Assembly: GCA_019155205.2 (NCBI GenBank)
Contig: JAHNZQ020000016.1
Span: 334,087 to 398,086, forward strand
Source of the DNA: Gracilaria vermiculophylla
Lineage: Eukaryota; Rhodophyta; Florideophyceae; Gracilariales; Gracilariaceae
Direction: 5' to 3'
DNA: 64,000 nt
Part shown: positions 32,816 to 41,597 of the stretch, one piece after another
Numbering within the stretch: the stretch's first letter is position 1
Layout of the letters: every line of letters starts with the position of its first letter
Program-made: the position numbers and the translations under genes
Notes under the pieces: model-generated
The model's database searches: none
What the model saw: the letters and a program-made list of their open reading frames with translations, nothing else
Told to the model about the DNA's origin: nothing

Positions 32816-35029
32816 CTAGAAAGGGATTCCATCCACACTCATACTTCTGAGATGTGAAGGGTGGAGAACTTTCTTGGGCTTGTCGTCGTCATCGTCATCG
32901 TCTGCTGTGGCGACGGCGTTGTGGTGACTATCGTGCACAATAATTTCACCATCATCATCCTCGCTATCATGAGGGTGCAAGTCACTGTGGCCAAGTGGCA
33001 AAGATGTGGTGGCGGTATGGTTGGGAACCATCTCGTCATCAGCGTCATCATCAATGTGCACATTAGTGGTGGTGCCTTCATAAATCCTGGTGGTATCGGT
33101 GGAGGAGTCCGAGTCGTCCTGCTCATACGGCTTGCTGTTGTTGTTGTTGCTACTGTTGTTATTACTGCTGCTGTTGTTCGGGGCCGGGGTAGAAGGTTGT
33201 TTCGGTGATTGTGCATGGTCGTCCTCTTGATCATCGTAGTCATCAAAATGAGCGTTGAGGTGAAGCAAGGCATCAGGCGAGCTCTTCATGCGTGCGTGCC
33301 GGGGCTTGCGGCGCGCATTAGGCGAGCGCTGCTGCTTTGGTGGTTCCTCGAAGCGCAGGATGCGCTTGCCAGGGGCGGGGTCGGTGTGCACGGCGTCCAA
33401 GACGAGCTTGGCTGGCGCGTCGGAAGCATACTCGACGACGTTTTGCACATTCGTAAAGGCGTCTTGCACAGCGCGTTCAAACTGTTGCAGAAGCGGGTCG
33501 GACGGGCGCATGTTGACAGCCAGCGAGATGAGGGTGCGCACGGCGGTTCGCACAGAGCGCAGAAGCACTGCGGCGTGCATGGCCCAGTCAAAGGCGCGCT
33601 GTTGAGCCGACAGCAGGGCTGCGGCGGCGGCAGCAGCATTGAGTGTCTGCTGCACAGTGGGGCGGAGGAGCGACTTAGCGGTGGTCGGGGGTGGCGGAGT
33701 GTCAAACAAGGAAGGATGCTGCAGACAAGAGCGAACGCGGTGCTGAAGGGCGTGAAAGCGGTTCAACAATCCATGGGACTCGCGTTGAACGACCGAGAAG
33801 ATACGATCGCAAAATGGAACGAGCAAGTCATGCCATTGCAGGTGGGACTTTTTGGCGGCAACTTGGGCAGACAGGATGCGGGCAAGGCGGGTTCGCAACG
33901 GGGCCAAGACGGGTTGGTGGGAGAGAAGACGATCAATCTGGGCGGCGTAACGCGAGATGAGCAGGGCGTGATGCAAGTGGAGATGGGTGAGGCCCAGAGC
34001 GTGGCGCACGTGACTGGCAGACTTGGCCAGACACTGGGCCGGGGGTAGAACGGACGGCAAGGCTGGGTCGGGCTGATGGTCGAGGGCCAACGGAGGAGTT
34101 TGCGAGGGGAGAACGGAAGCGAGAGCGTCCGAGGCGAGACGCAGGTCGCAAAGCAGCAGGAGCAGTTGCGAGAGCTGCGGGCGCTGCGGTAGGGCCGGGT
34201 CGGTGGCGTAGCAAGAGCGGGCGGTGGCGGAGAGCGGGTCGGCGACAGAGTCGGCGGCAAAGAGCACAAGATCATAAAGGGTAGTCTGCTGGGCGAGAAG
34301 GGTCGGGTGGGTGGCGGACAGCAGCGGCGGGCTGAGGGCGACGGCGCACAGGGCGCGCGACGAGTGCAGAGCGTGAGCGAAGGCGAGGGCGGAGGCGGGG
34401 TGGGCGGTGTCGGCCAGAGCGTTGTTCCACGACGTGAGCATGAGCGAGAGCGAGACGCAGTTGTCGTCGGCGGCGAGCGCCTTGTCTGTGGCGATGGCGA
34501 GGTCTTGGTCGGTGGGGACGGGGGGTGAGGAAGGAGCGGTGGTGTTAGGAGGCGGGGTGGGCGAGCGGCGGCGGGGGGGGCGGCGGCGGGACTGCGGCGG
34601 CGGGGGGGAGGATTGTTGGTGATGGTGGTGAAGGTGCTGGTGGTGGAGGTTGGCGGAGGGCGCGGTTGATGACGGGGAGGACGGGTCGAGGGGGGTGGAG
34701 CGCGCGGAGGGCGGCGGGGGAGGTGGGGGGTGGGGCGCGGGCCAAGCGTAGAACGGGAAAGGGGAGGAGGCCCACGTTGGGTGCAGGGGGTACATGTGAG
34801 GGGGGGCGTGGAGGTAAGCGGCGGCGAACGGCATGCTGAACGGGTAGGGCGCAGGGGCGTAGAAGGGCGGCAGCGCGTGGGGGGTAGCCGGGGGGAGTGG
34901 GGGGCGCGGCGGCAGCGCGGGCGCGGATGACGGCGACGGCGGCGACGGGTCGCGGAGCGGGGGCGCATGCTGGGAGGGCGGCCGCGGCGCGGCAGGCGGT
35001 GTGGACGGCGGCGGCGTAGAGGCGGTCAT
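32816..35029 (-). CDS. Large unknown protein: Pro-rich N-terminus, helical middle, acidic C-terminus
   Basis: A single open frame without introns. The ORF reaches back to an ATG at 35173, but I favour Met-49 of that frame (ATG 35029-35027, good -3 purine), giving ~737 residues. Residues ~1-200 are Pro/Ala/Ser-rich and disordered (PPPPPSARSTPLDPSSPSST). About 370 residues then look alpha-helical and Ala/Leu-rich (LSLMLTSWNNALADT; LARILSAQVAAKKSHLQWHD; RTAVRTLISLAVNMRPSDPL). The C-terminus has an Arg/Lys patch (PNARRKPRHARMKSS), an Asn/Ser run and Asp-rich blocks, ending in SMSVDGIPF. I recognise no domain. GC is extreme, like the adjacent BAR gene, with which it shares a ~410-base divergent promoter. 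Confidence 0.75.
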   Translation of the reverse strand: MTASTPPPSTPPAAPRPPSQHAPPLRDPSPPSPSSAPALPPRPPLPPATPHALPPFYAPAPYPFSMPFAAAYLHAPPHMYPLHPTWASSPFPFYAWPAPHPPPPPPPSARSTPLDPSSPSSTAPSANLHHQHLHHHHQQSSPPPPQSRRRPPRRRSPTPPPNTTAPSSPPVPTDQDLAIATDKALAADDNCVSLSLMLTSWNNALADTAHPASALAFAHALHSSRALCAVALSPPLLSATHPTLLAQQTTLYDLVLFAADSVADPLSATARSCYATDPALPQRPQLSQLLLLLCDLRLASDALASVLPSQTPPLALDHQPDPALPSVLPPAQCLAKSASHVRHALGLTHLHLHHALLISRYAAQIDRLLSHQPVLAPLRTRLARILSAQVAAKKSHLQWHDLLVPFCDRIFSVVQRESHGLLNRFHALQHRVRSCLQHPSLFDTPPPPTTAKSLLRPTVQQTLNAAAAAAALLSAQQRAFDWAMHAAVLLRSVRTAVRTLISLAVNMRPSDPLLQQFERAVQDAFTNVQNVVEYASDAPAKLVLDAVHTDPAPGKRILRFEEPPKQQRSPNARRKPRHARMKSSPDALLHLNAHFDDYDDQEDDHAQSPKQPSTPAPNNSSSNNNSSNNNNSKPYEQDDSDSSTDTTRIYEGTTTNVHIDDDADDEMVPNHTATTSLPLGHSDLHPHDSEDDDGEIIVHDSHHNAVATADDDDDDDKPKKVLHPSHLRSMSVDGIPF

Positions 35030-35438
35030 TGCGGCGGCGACGATGGCGACGACGACGGTGACGTCGGTGGCGAGCGCGTTGCGCGTGGGCCGCGCGGCGG
35101 TCGTTGAGTGCGCGCGCGCGCCGCTGCCCAGTGTCAGGCCGTGGCGGATGCGCCACGCCGCACAGTTGCACACGTGGAGGAGCGGTGCTCACGCGTCATG
35201 CCTCTCTCGGAGAGCGGCCTCTCGCCGCTCTGCATCATGGCATCGCGCCGCTCTAGCCGGTGCGCCACTCTCCCGTAGCGGCGCATTATCACGCCGAGCC
35301 GCTCTCCGCGCTGCTCCCCGCGCCCTCATGCTCTGACGCCCCCCGGCGGTCAGCGGCGCGCGGCGGCCTTAACCGGCGGCGGGTGTCGCCCCGCACCGCT
35401 CCGCTTGGCTGGCGGTCCGCTTCCCGCTGCCCTCCGCC
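35030..35438. promoter_or_regulatory. Divergent promoter region, unknown gene / BAR gene
   Basis: About 410 GC-rich bases between two divergently transcribed genes. They contain CGGAGAGCGGC-type short repeats in both orientations (e.g. CTCTCGGAGAGCGGC at 35204 and GAGCCGCTCTCCGCG at 35296), possibly hairpins or factor sites. If the upstream ATG at 35173 is used, the region shrinks to ~265 bases. Confidence 0.45.
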
Positions 35439-36425
35439 ATGGCGCTGTTACATTCGCTCAAGAAGACGGCCTTCCGGCTGCAGGTGCCGGTCAGCCCGGC
35501 GCTGGCGCGCGACAGCGAGAGCGATCTGCTTCGCCACCAGTTGCGCCACATACGCTCGCAGCTGCAGCACCTGTTGCGCGTGAGCCACGCCGCCGCCGCG
35601 ATGTGGCTGCAGCTGCTGCACAACCAGCGCAACTTCTCCGAGCGCTTCCAAGAGGCATACCCAAACAACGACGCGCTGGCGCGCGTGTGCGCGCTGCTGC
35701 GCGCAGACTCGCAGCGGCTGGCCTCCCAGTTCGCCCGCGAGGCGCTCGAGCAGAGCCCGCTATTGCGCCACCTGCGCGAGCAGCTGCGCGCCTACGTGCA
35801 GCGCATCGCCGCCGTCGAGGCGCTCTACCCGCGCGTCGACGCCGCGCACGCCGAGCTGCACCGCTACAAGCGCAAGGTGGACGCGCTGCTCACGCGCACC
35901 GCAGCCGCAGCCGCGCCGCCGCCCGCAGCCGCGCCGCGCTGGGCGCCACGGCGCGCCGCGGATCCCGCACGCAAGCAACGCAACCTCGACAAGCTGCAGG
36001 CCGCCGAGGCCGCGCACTCGCGCCTGCTGGCCGACGTGCTCTGTCGCCAGCGCAAGCTCTTCGCCGTGCACGCCACCCTGTTCCACGCTGCCTTGGTCGC
36101 TTTCTGGCTGTCGCACTCGTCGTGCGTTGACGCCCTGGTGGGCAGCCTGCGCCATGCGCGCCGCTTTGCTGAGGCCGAGCACCACGCCATGCACCGCCTG
36201 GACGTACAGCAGCTTGTCGACGACGCCGACGGCCAAACTGCCGTGTCGCCGCACGTCGGCGTGCGCCACCTCGCCTTTGACAGCTTGCACCCGTCGCCCA
36301 CAGCCTCCGCCGCCACAGCCGCCCCTGCCCCCGCCGCCACCGCCACCGCCACCGCCGCCAACGCCACCGCCGCCGCTGCAGCTGCCGCCGCGTCGTCGCG
36401 TTCGACATCGCGCTCGCCGTCGCGC

Positions 36426-36456
<31 letters not shown>

Positions 36457-36605
36457 AGGAGTCACGCCAGCGCGCCACGCCCGCCGTGGACGTGCACGAG
36501 GTGCACCACTTCATGTCCACGCCCAGCGGCGACAAGCGCGCCGCGCGCGCCGACGCACCACCCAGCACGCTGTCGCCCACCGGCGTGCAGCTCGTGCAGC
36601 ACTAA
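35439..36605 (+). CDS. BAR-domain protein
   Basis: BAR domains are dimeric helical crescents that bind and bend membranes in endocytosis and trafficking. This 388-residue protein shows the fold from ~25 to ~240: helix 1 (LLRHQLRHIRSQLQHLLRVS), helix 2 with the family pattern ALYPRVDAAHAELHRYKRKV (128-147), and helix 3 (KQRNLDKLQAAEAAHSRLLA). An Ala/Pro insertion (~153-176) separates helices 2 and 3. The C-terminal ~150 residues are a low-complexity Ala/Thr and Ser/Arg run (SRSTSRSPSRSSSSS), with no SH3 domain. There is no intron. It most resembles amphiphysin/Rvs-type N-BAR proteins by pattern; subgroup is uncertain. The stop is 13 bases from the stop of the convergent hotdog gene. Confidence 0.75.
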
Positions 36606-36618
36606 ACAGACGCGCTTT

Positions 36619-36881
36619 TTATTCGTCGCGCAGGAAGCCAAACATGAGCTGGCCGGAGCACACGACGTGGCCGCCGCACCGCGCGACGGCGCGCACGGTG
36701 CCCGCGCTGGCGCGCGCGCGCGTGAGCGCGACGTGCAGCTGCAGCGCGCCGAACGGCAGTGGGGGCGGCGGCGCGCGCGCGTCGCGCCACCGCACCTGCT
36801 TGAGCGCCGCAAACGCGGGCAACGCGCGGCCGGCGTACTGCGGCATCTTGGGCGGCGCGGCGGGTCAGCGCGGGCAAGGCG

Positions 36882-36915
<34 letters not shown>

Positions 36916-37138
36916 GATGCAAACGTACCTGGCGCAGCATTACGGCCGCGGCCTGCCCCAGCGCCTCCAGCACGTACAGGCGGTGCGCCGCGTCCACGCC
37001 CACATGCGGCAGTGCCACGGCCGTGAGGCGCGCGCCCACTTCGTTGTGAGTAACGTGCGAGAGCAGCAGCATCGGCCCACGGTGCTCGATGAGCCGCTTG
37101 ATGTGCGCGTGCGACAGAGCGAAGGCGGCTGCGCGCAT
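36619..37138 (-). CDS. Hotdog-fold protein, FabZ/ApeP-like, one intron
   Basis: Two exons (37138-36929 and 36846-36619) join at an exact codon boundary to give ~145 residues, the usual hotdog length. Exon 1 has IKRLIEHRGPMLLLSHV, the opening of FabZ/ApeP-type proteins (xxPHRxPMLLLD), and the central helix VLEALGQAAAVML (FabZ LEAxAQxxG). Exon 2 has PAFAALKQVRWRDAR and the strands ALQLHVALTRARASAGT ... HVVCSGQLMFGFL. Compared with classical FabZ, about 10 residues carrying the catalytic-His GHFPGxPxxPG motif are missing before the helix; the Glu of the helix remains. So it may be an ApeP-like thioesterase/dehydratase relative or a non-catalytic hotdog. It is tail-to-tail with the BAR gene. Confidence 0.65.
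36847..36928 (-). other. Spliceosomal intron of hotdog gene
   Basis: On the minus strand the donor is CAG|GTACGT (exon ends at 36929), a branch-like CGCTGAC lies about 20 bases before the 3' end, and the acceptor is AAG|ATG at 36847 (82 bases). CCGCAG|TAC nine bases downstream is an in-frame alternative. Both splice choices join frame to frame. The intron is mostly GCC repeats. Confidence 0.6.
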
Positions 37139-37400
37139 GCCCCGTAAGCGGCTCGATCAGTGCCGCGCGTTGCGGCAACCGAAGACGTGATCTCAGTTCG
37201 CTTCGTCGCGAAGTACACGGTAGATGCTTTCTAGTTCAAAAGTAGAAGACAGTCTCAGAATTTCAAATATATCCAGTGCGTTTTTTCTCTAGAAACTGGC
37301 TTTTCCAGTTACAGTCCGCGAAATCTGAATAAAGCCACCCCCTACTTCTACAGTTGTTGCTGAACAACTTTTCATTCCCTGAAGCACATTCTTTCATACG
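37139..37400. other. Host/transposon boundary
   Basis: GC content falls sharply within ~60 bases (near 37200) from the hotdog gene promoter side to AT-rich transposon-type sequence. No gene. Confidence 0.4.
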
Positions 37401-38678
37401 TACAGTGCGTTTCAAAAACACATTACCCCTCAAAAGTGCGCCAAAACTGTACTGTAGGCTAGATTTTGCACATAGTCTATGTAGAATCGTTTCAAAAAGA
37501 TATGTACACCTTCTTCTTAGTAAAAATGGCACGAGGCCCGCCACTTTCCAAGCAAGAACAGCTTCTAATCGTTAAGTTGAACGCCGAGAAGCAATCTAAC
37601 AGTGCTATCGCTAAAACATTAAAGCGTTCTAGGTTCACAATTGCTACTTTTCTAAAAAACCCGACTCTATATGGCTTAAAACGATCCCCGGAACGCCCGA
37701 AGAAGCTCAGCCCAGCAGACAAAAGAGGAATTAAAAGGAAATTGTGTAAAGGAGAAGTATCGTGGAAAAAAATGGAATTAGTCTCTATGTCAACGATTCA
37801 AAATCAACTATATAGAGACAGATAAACAGCACAAATTTATTGAAATATAAAAAAATGAAGAAACATTTCTTTCTTCAAGACCATCACAATCAAAAGCAAA
37901 TTGACTGGTGTGCTGGAGAAGCCTACTGGAAAAAAGAATGGGAAAATGTTATTTTTACTGATGAAAAAATTTCAACTTGGACCGACCAGATTGCTACAAA
38001 TTTTATTGGTACGATCTTCGTAAATGAAGTCATGAATTTTATACCAGGCACTCTGATGGAGGCTCTGTAATGGTCTGGGCGGACATTTCTAAAAATGGTT
38101 TAACGGAAATTGCATTTATTGAAACCAGCATGAATGCAGAAAAATATCAAGAAGTTCTATACAACTATTTGCTACCATTTGGTCTATGTTGCCATGAAGA
38201 AATTTTTATTTTTCAACAGGATAATGCGCCCGTGCACACTGCATTTTTAATCCAAAATTGGCTACAGGAGTCTGAGGTATCTGTTTTAGAGTGGCCGGCG
38301 CGCTCACCAGATTTGAACCCAACTGAAGACGTTTGGGGACTGCTGGAAAGGATGGTTTATGCGCATGGAAGGCAATTTCAGACAGTTTTTGAACTCAAAA
38401 ACTGTATTAAAAATTGCTGTAAATCTATAACAGTTTCAATCGTGGAAAAGTACATCACTTCGATGCCGAAACGCTGCATTGGCGCTATACCGCAAAAAGG
38501 ATGCAAAATAAACTATTGAGCGTCGCGCAGTAAAGATTTTTTATTGATGATAATATGATTTTGAAACGTTTTTTTGACTTTACTTTTTTCTGAAACCTAT
38601 TTTTGTAGGCGTACAGTGTACATTTGTTCGTTTTTTTGGGGTTTCACAGCATGTCGTATGTTTTTGAAACAGTCTGTA
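37401..38678 (+). mobile_element. Tc1/mariner element, family 2, both ends present
   Basis: The left end TACAGTGCGTTTCAAAAACA and the right end, reverse complement TACAGACTGTTTCAAAAACA, form the inverted repeat with TA targets; total 1278 bases. It carries a plus-strand transposase and the conserved 3' block TTTTGAAACGTTTTTTTGAC (38551 onward). Confidence 0.85.
37526..38519 (+). pseudogene. Tc1-type transposase (family 2), frameshifted
   Basis: The likely start is MARGPPLSKQEQ (37526); helix-turn-helix residues SNSAIAKTLKRSRFTIATFL follow. A TAA near 37823, then frames 37840-38070 and 38070-38519 continue the protein. All three catalytic residues survive: Asp in VIFTDEKISTW, Asp in FQQDNAPVHTAF and Glu in NPTEDVWGLL, with 34 residues between the last two (DD34E). 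So only the stop and frame breaks disable it, making it the best-preserved family-2 copy. Confidence 0.85.
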
Positions 38679-38689
38679 TAAGCCTGACG

Positions 38690-39890
38690 TTCATAACCTA
38701 TTTTTCAAGTTACAGTACGATACGAAAATATCTGTGGCCTCCAGTAACCTAATCACGATAAAAACCTGCAAAAATACAATTAAAGTTCAATTATGTTTGC
38801 TCTATCTCTTTCAGAAAAGCGCGCACCATACAGTAGTTCACATACCAGGATCGTTCCATCTTAGTATTCCTCACGTCTCCACAAACCAATATTAGAAGAA
38901 ACGGGACGTGGTAAACCCCTTTCCAATATAGAAAAAGGAATAATATTGGCTGCCAAGGCTGACTGTTGCTGGCAGAGAGAAATTGCTTACCCTCATAATC
39001 GCTCTCGAACTGCTATACAAAACTTTTTAAAGAATCCAAAGAAGTATGACATACGTTTCAAGGGATCAAACAACAAAAGCTTGTCACCGACAGCCAAAAA
39101 AACCTCGCTTTGTACAGCATCAAACTCAAATCCGTCTGCTAAAGAGCTTCGTAACTCTCTTTTATTACCCGTTTCTGTCCGTAGAGTGCAGCAGATCCTG
39201 AACAAAGAACCGAATTTGGAATATGAAAAATGACATCCGTACCAATGATGACGCAACGCCTTAGAAAGAAAAGGAAATTTTGGGCTCGTTATAAAATGAT
39301 GTATTTATTAGAGCAGTGGAAAAACATCTTTGATCAGAAGAAGTGTAACCTTGATGTTTCAGATGGGTTTGCTTACTATCGGTATGACAAACGGAAAAAA
39401 GAAGTTCTTTTTTCAAAAAGGCAAAATGGTGGGGATTCCATCATGTTATGGGAAGCATATTCGTTCTCTGGTCTAAGCAAGTTTTTGTTTTTGAAGGGAC
39501 TGTGTATTCTAAGAAGTACTGCAAAGTATTAATAAAGGAAATTTTGCCGTTTGCAGCTCACGAATTCGGAGAATCTTTCACGCTTCAACAATATGGTGCC
39601 TCTTCACATCGGTCTGTTTACACTACAAAGTGATTTGAAGACCGCAACGTTGATTTACATTCATGGCCAGCTATGTCGCCAGACCTAAATGTTGTGGAGA
39701 ACATTTTGGGGATATTGGCTGTCCGAGTGTGCGCTAAAAAGCGCCAATTTAAGGACATTGGAACGTTGTTTAAAGTGGTCATTGATTATTGGAACGAGCT
39801 GGCAAATAAATACTTAGAAACGCTTTATAAGTCCCTACAAGAGCTTTGTGTTAAAGTGGTGGAAAAAAAGTGAGAAATGACAAAGTCTTA
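38690..39890 (+). pseudogene. Tc1-type transposase relic
   Basis: Frames 38946-39233, 39230-39532, 39448-39633 and 39673-39873 together cover a Tc1 transposase: helix-turn-helix (NRSRTAIQNFLKNPKKYD), KNIFDQKKCNLDVSDGF (first Asp changed to context FDQ), LQQYGASSHRS (second Asp lost, Tyr-Gly in place of Asp-Asn) and PDLNVVENILGIL (Glu kept). It ends at 39873. Ends with the inverted repeat are not clear. It immediately follows the family-2 element. Confidence 0.75.
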
Positions 39891-40499
39891 AGTTAAGTAA
39901 ATGTGTTTCATGCTTTGGATTTTAAATAAATTTCGTCTTCTCTTCTATTTTTTCTATCGCTATACTCAAAACAGAAAGAGTTGGCGTTCTACAAAGCTGC
40001 ATAACTACAACTGTTTTTTAGTTGAAGAAACAGACTGTGGTACAAAGCGTCGTTCTCTCCTACAGATTTTGAGAATAAGAAGAAAGCTAGTGGTATTATT
40101 CAGGTTTGGCGCACTGTACATCATCCCCAAGTCCGCTTTTCAGATAGCTAGTTTCTATCTGACCAGCGACTCGATAAAAAACGAAGTCAATTTTAATTAC
40201 TTTGTAATTATGTGAAAACATTGAAACTCATCCCCTTTTTTTGTTTTGATATCGTTATCCTGTTGTCAAAGGCGGCATCGCTGAGCTGTTTCCACGACAA
40301 TCAATGGTGATTTGTAACTGTTACTTCAATCAGAGCCGTCAACAACATTCGTAAACTATGGCATCGTCCACAGATCCTCGCAAAACTGCTGGAACAATTG
40401 TCAAAAGCCACGCTCGACTGGTCACCAGTAACGCGGAATGCGAACGCTACTATGGATCTTTGCAGAAGTCCACAATGGTCAGAGAAATAGTTTAAAATG
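39891..40499. other. Spacer, no gene recognised
   Basis: AT-rich, with one 104-codon frame (39901-40215) of no recognisable family. It may be the 5' part of the piggyBac-like relic that follows. Confidence 0.35.
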
Positions 40500-41468
40500 T
40501 TGATGTTCGCAGAATGAACAATCAAAATATCACATTTTTGAAGATAAACTTCAGTTTACCCAATCATAGGAAAGAGGCTACTCTACCTTTGACCAGTGGA
40601 AAACTCGTTACTGGTGTTGACGAGACCCCACACGCTGCAGAAGAACAAAATCATGCGATTGACCCGAGTAACACCGAAACTGCTGAAATTGAAGCTATTG
40701 GTACACCACCGAATATGCAGAATTTGAAAGAGCAACCACATGATCAAAATCTGCATGCAATCTGCTAATCAATTATTGCCTATGGTGGGAAATGGGAAAC
40801 CTGTACGACGTTGAGTCCTCTGAATGTTTGTATACAAATGCATCAGTGGATAGTTATTGGTCCAGCAGGAGATTTTATTTCCCCACGTCACGCTTCTTCA
40901 GCAATGAATGCATTGGAATTCTTTTTCTGGATGTTTTCCATGCATTATTTGGAATTTATCGTGAGCAGAACAAATTCTTTGACTACAAATCAAAGGTGCT
41001 CGGAGGACGTCCGGAGCGGAGGTGTTAAAAAGTTTCGAAGTTCTTATTCTAACGACTCGTATTGAGTTGCTAACAGACTCGATGTTTGGAGCATTGAGCC
41101 TTTTCCTAAATTCATTCCACAACCTAACATTGGGCTTGATATGTCACAAAACAGATTTGAATCGCTTAAAAGTTGCATATTTTTTAGTGGAAATGGTGTG
41201 ACTGAAGAGCAAAGAATCGTTACATAGTCTTTCATGGACGATTTTGTGAAGGCGGTCAATAATCATCTCCTTCCGTTTGTCTTGCCATCACATTCTTTAT
41301 GTGTTAACGAAGGAATGTAATGGTGGTATGGATAAGGAGGTCACTATTGCATTGATCGAGACAGAACTTATTTTATCTCAACCTCGGGCACATTTAATCC
41401 AAGCACTCCTATTGTTAGGGAGAGATGGAGACGGGACGAAACTATTTCTAAGAAAATGGAATTTGATA
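40500..41468 (+). pseudogene. PiggyBac-like transposase relic, left part
   Basis: Translated pieces follow the DDE_Tnp_1_7 pattern: ALEFFFWMFSMHYLEFIVSRT (the FxxFFxxxxLxxIVxxTN segment), then NIGLDMSQNRFESLKSCIFF (SxxRFxxLxxxLHF) and SHSLCVNEGM where the family has a catalytic Asp (xDExM); here it is Asn. The frame is broken by several stops. It is cut at 41468 by the copia insertion and resumes at 45060. Confidence 0.6.
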
Positions 41469-41581
41469 TGACTAACGAGGGGCGATAGTCGTTGTTTACT
41501 TCGCGCCGTGCGACGGCGGTGATGTTTTTCCATCTATGGATTGCGTCCCGTGTACGTGGCGTACGTGTGTGAGGTCTGGTG
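41469..41581 (-). repeat. Copia-B 3' LTR (113 bases)
   Basis: Begins TGACTAACGAGGGG on the plus strand and ends GGTCTGGTG; collinear with 44947-45059. Confidence 0.9.
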
Positions 41582-41597
41582 AGTGGATGGATTGCCA

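Noticed and set aside
33209..34048. 279-codon plus-strand ORF
   Set aside because: It is the complementary shadow of the large minus-strand protein; GC-rich DNA gives long open frames on all strands here.
33763..34968. 401-codon minus-strand Pro/Arg-rich ORF
   Set aside because: Alternative frame of the same gene; composition (Arg/Pro only) is the frame-shifted reading of Ala/Pro codons.
36127..37026. 299-codon plus-strand ORF over the BAR 3' end and hotdog gene
   Set aside because: Shadow of the BAR gene in another frame, dominated by Arg/Pro runs from GCC repeats.
35864..37178. Two 238-codon minus-strand ORFs antisense to BAR
   Set aside because: Low-complexity Ala/Arg frames opposite a recognisable BAR domain; no independent support.
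39901..40215. 104-codon ORF as a host gene
   Set aside because: AT-rich, no family, lies between transposon relics.
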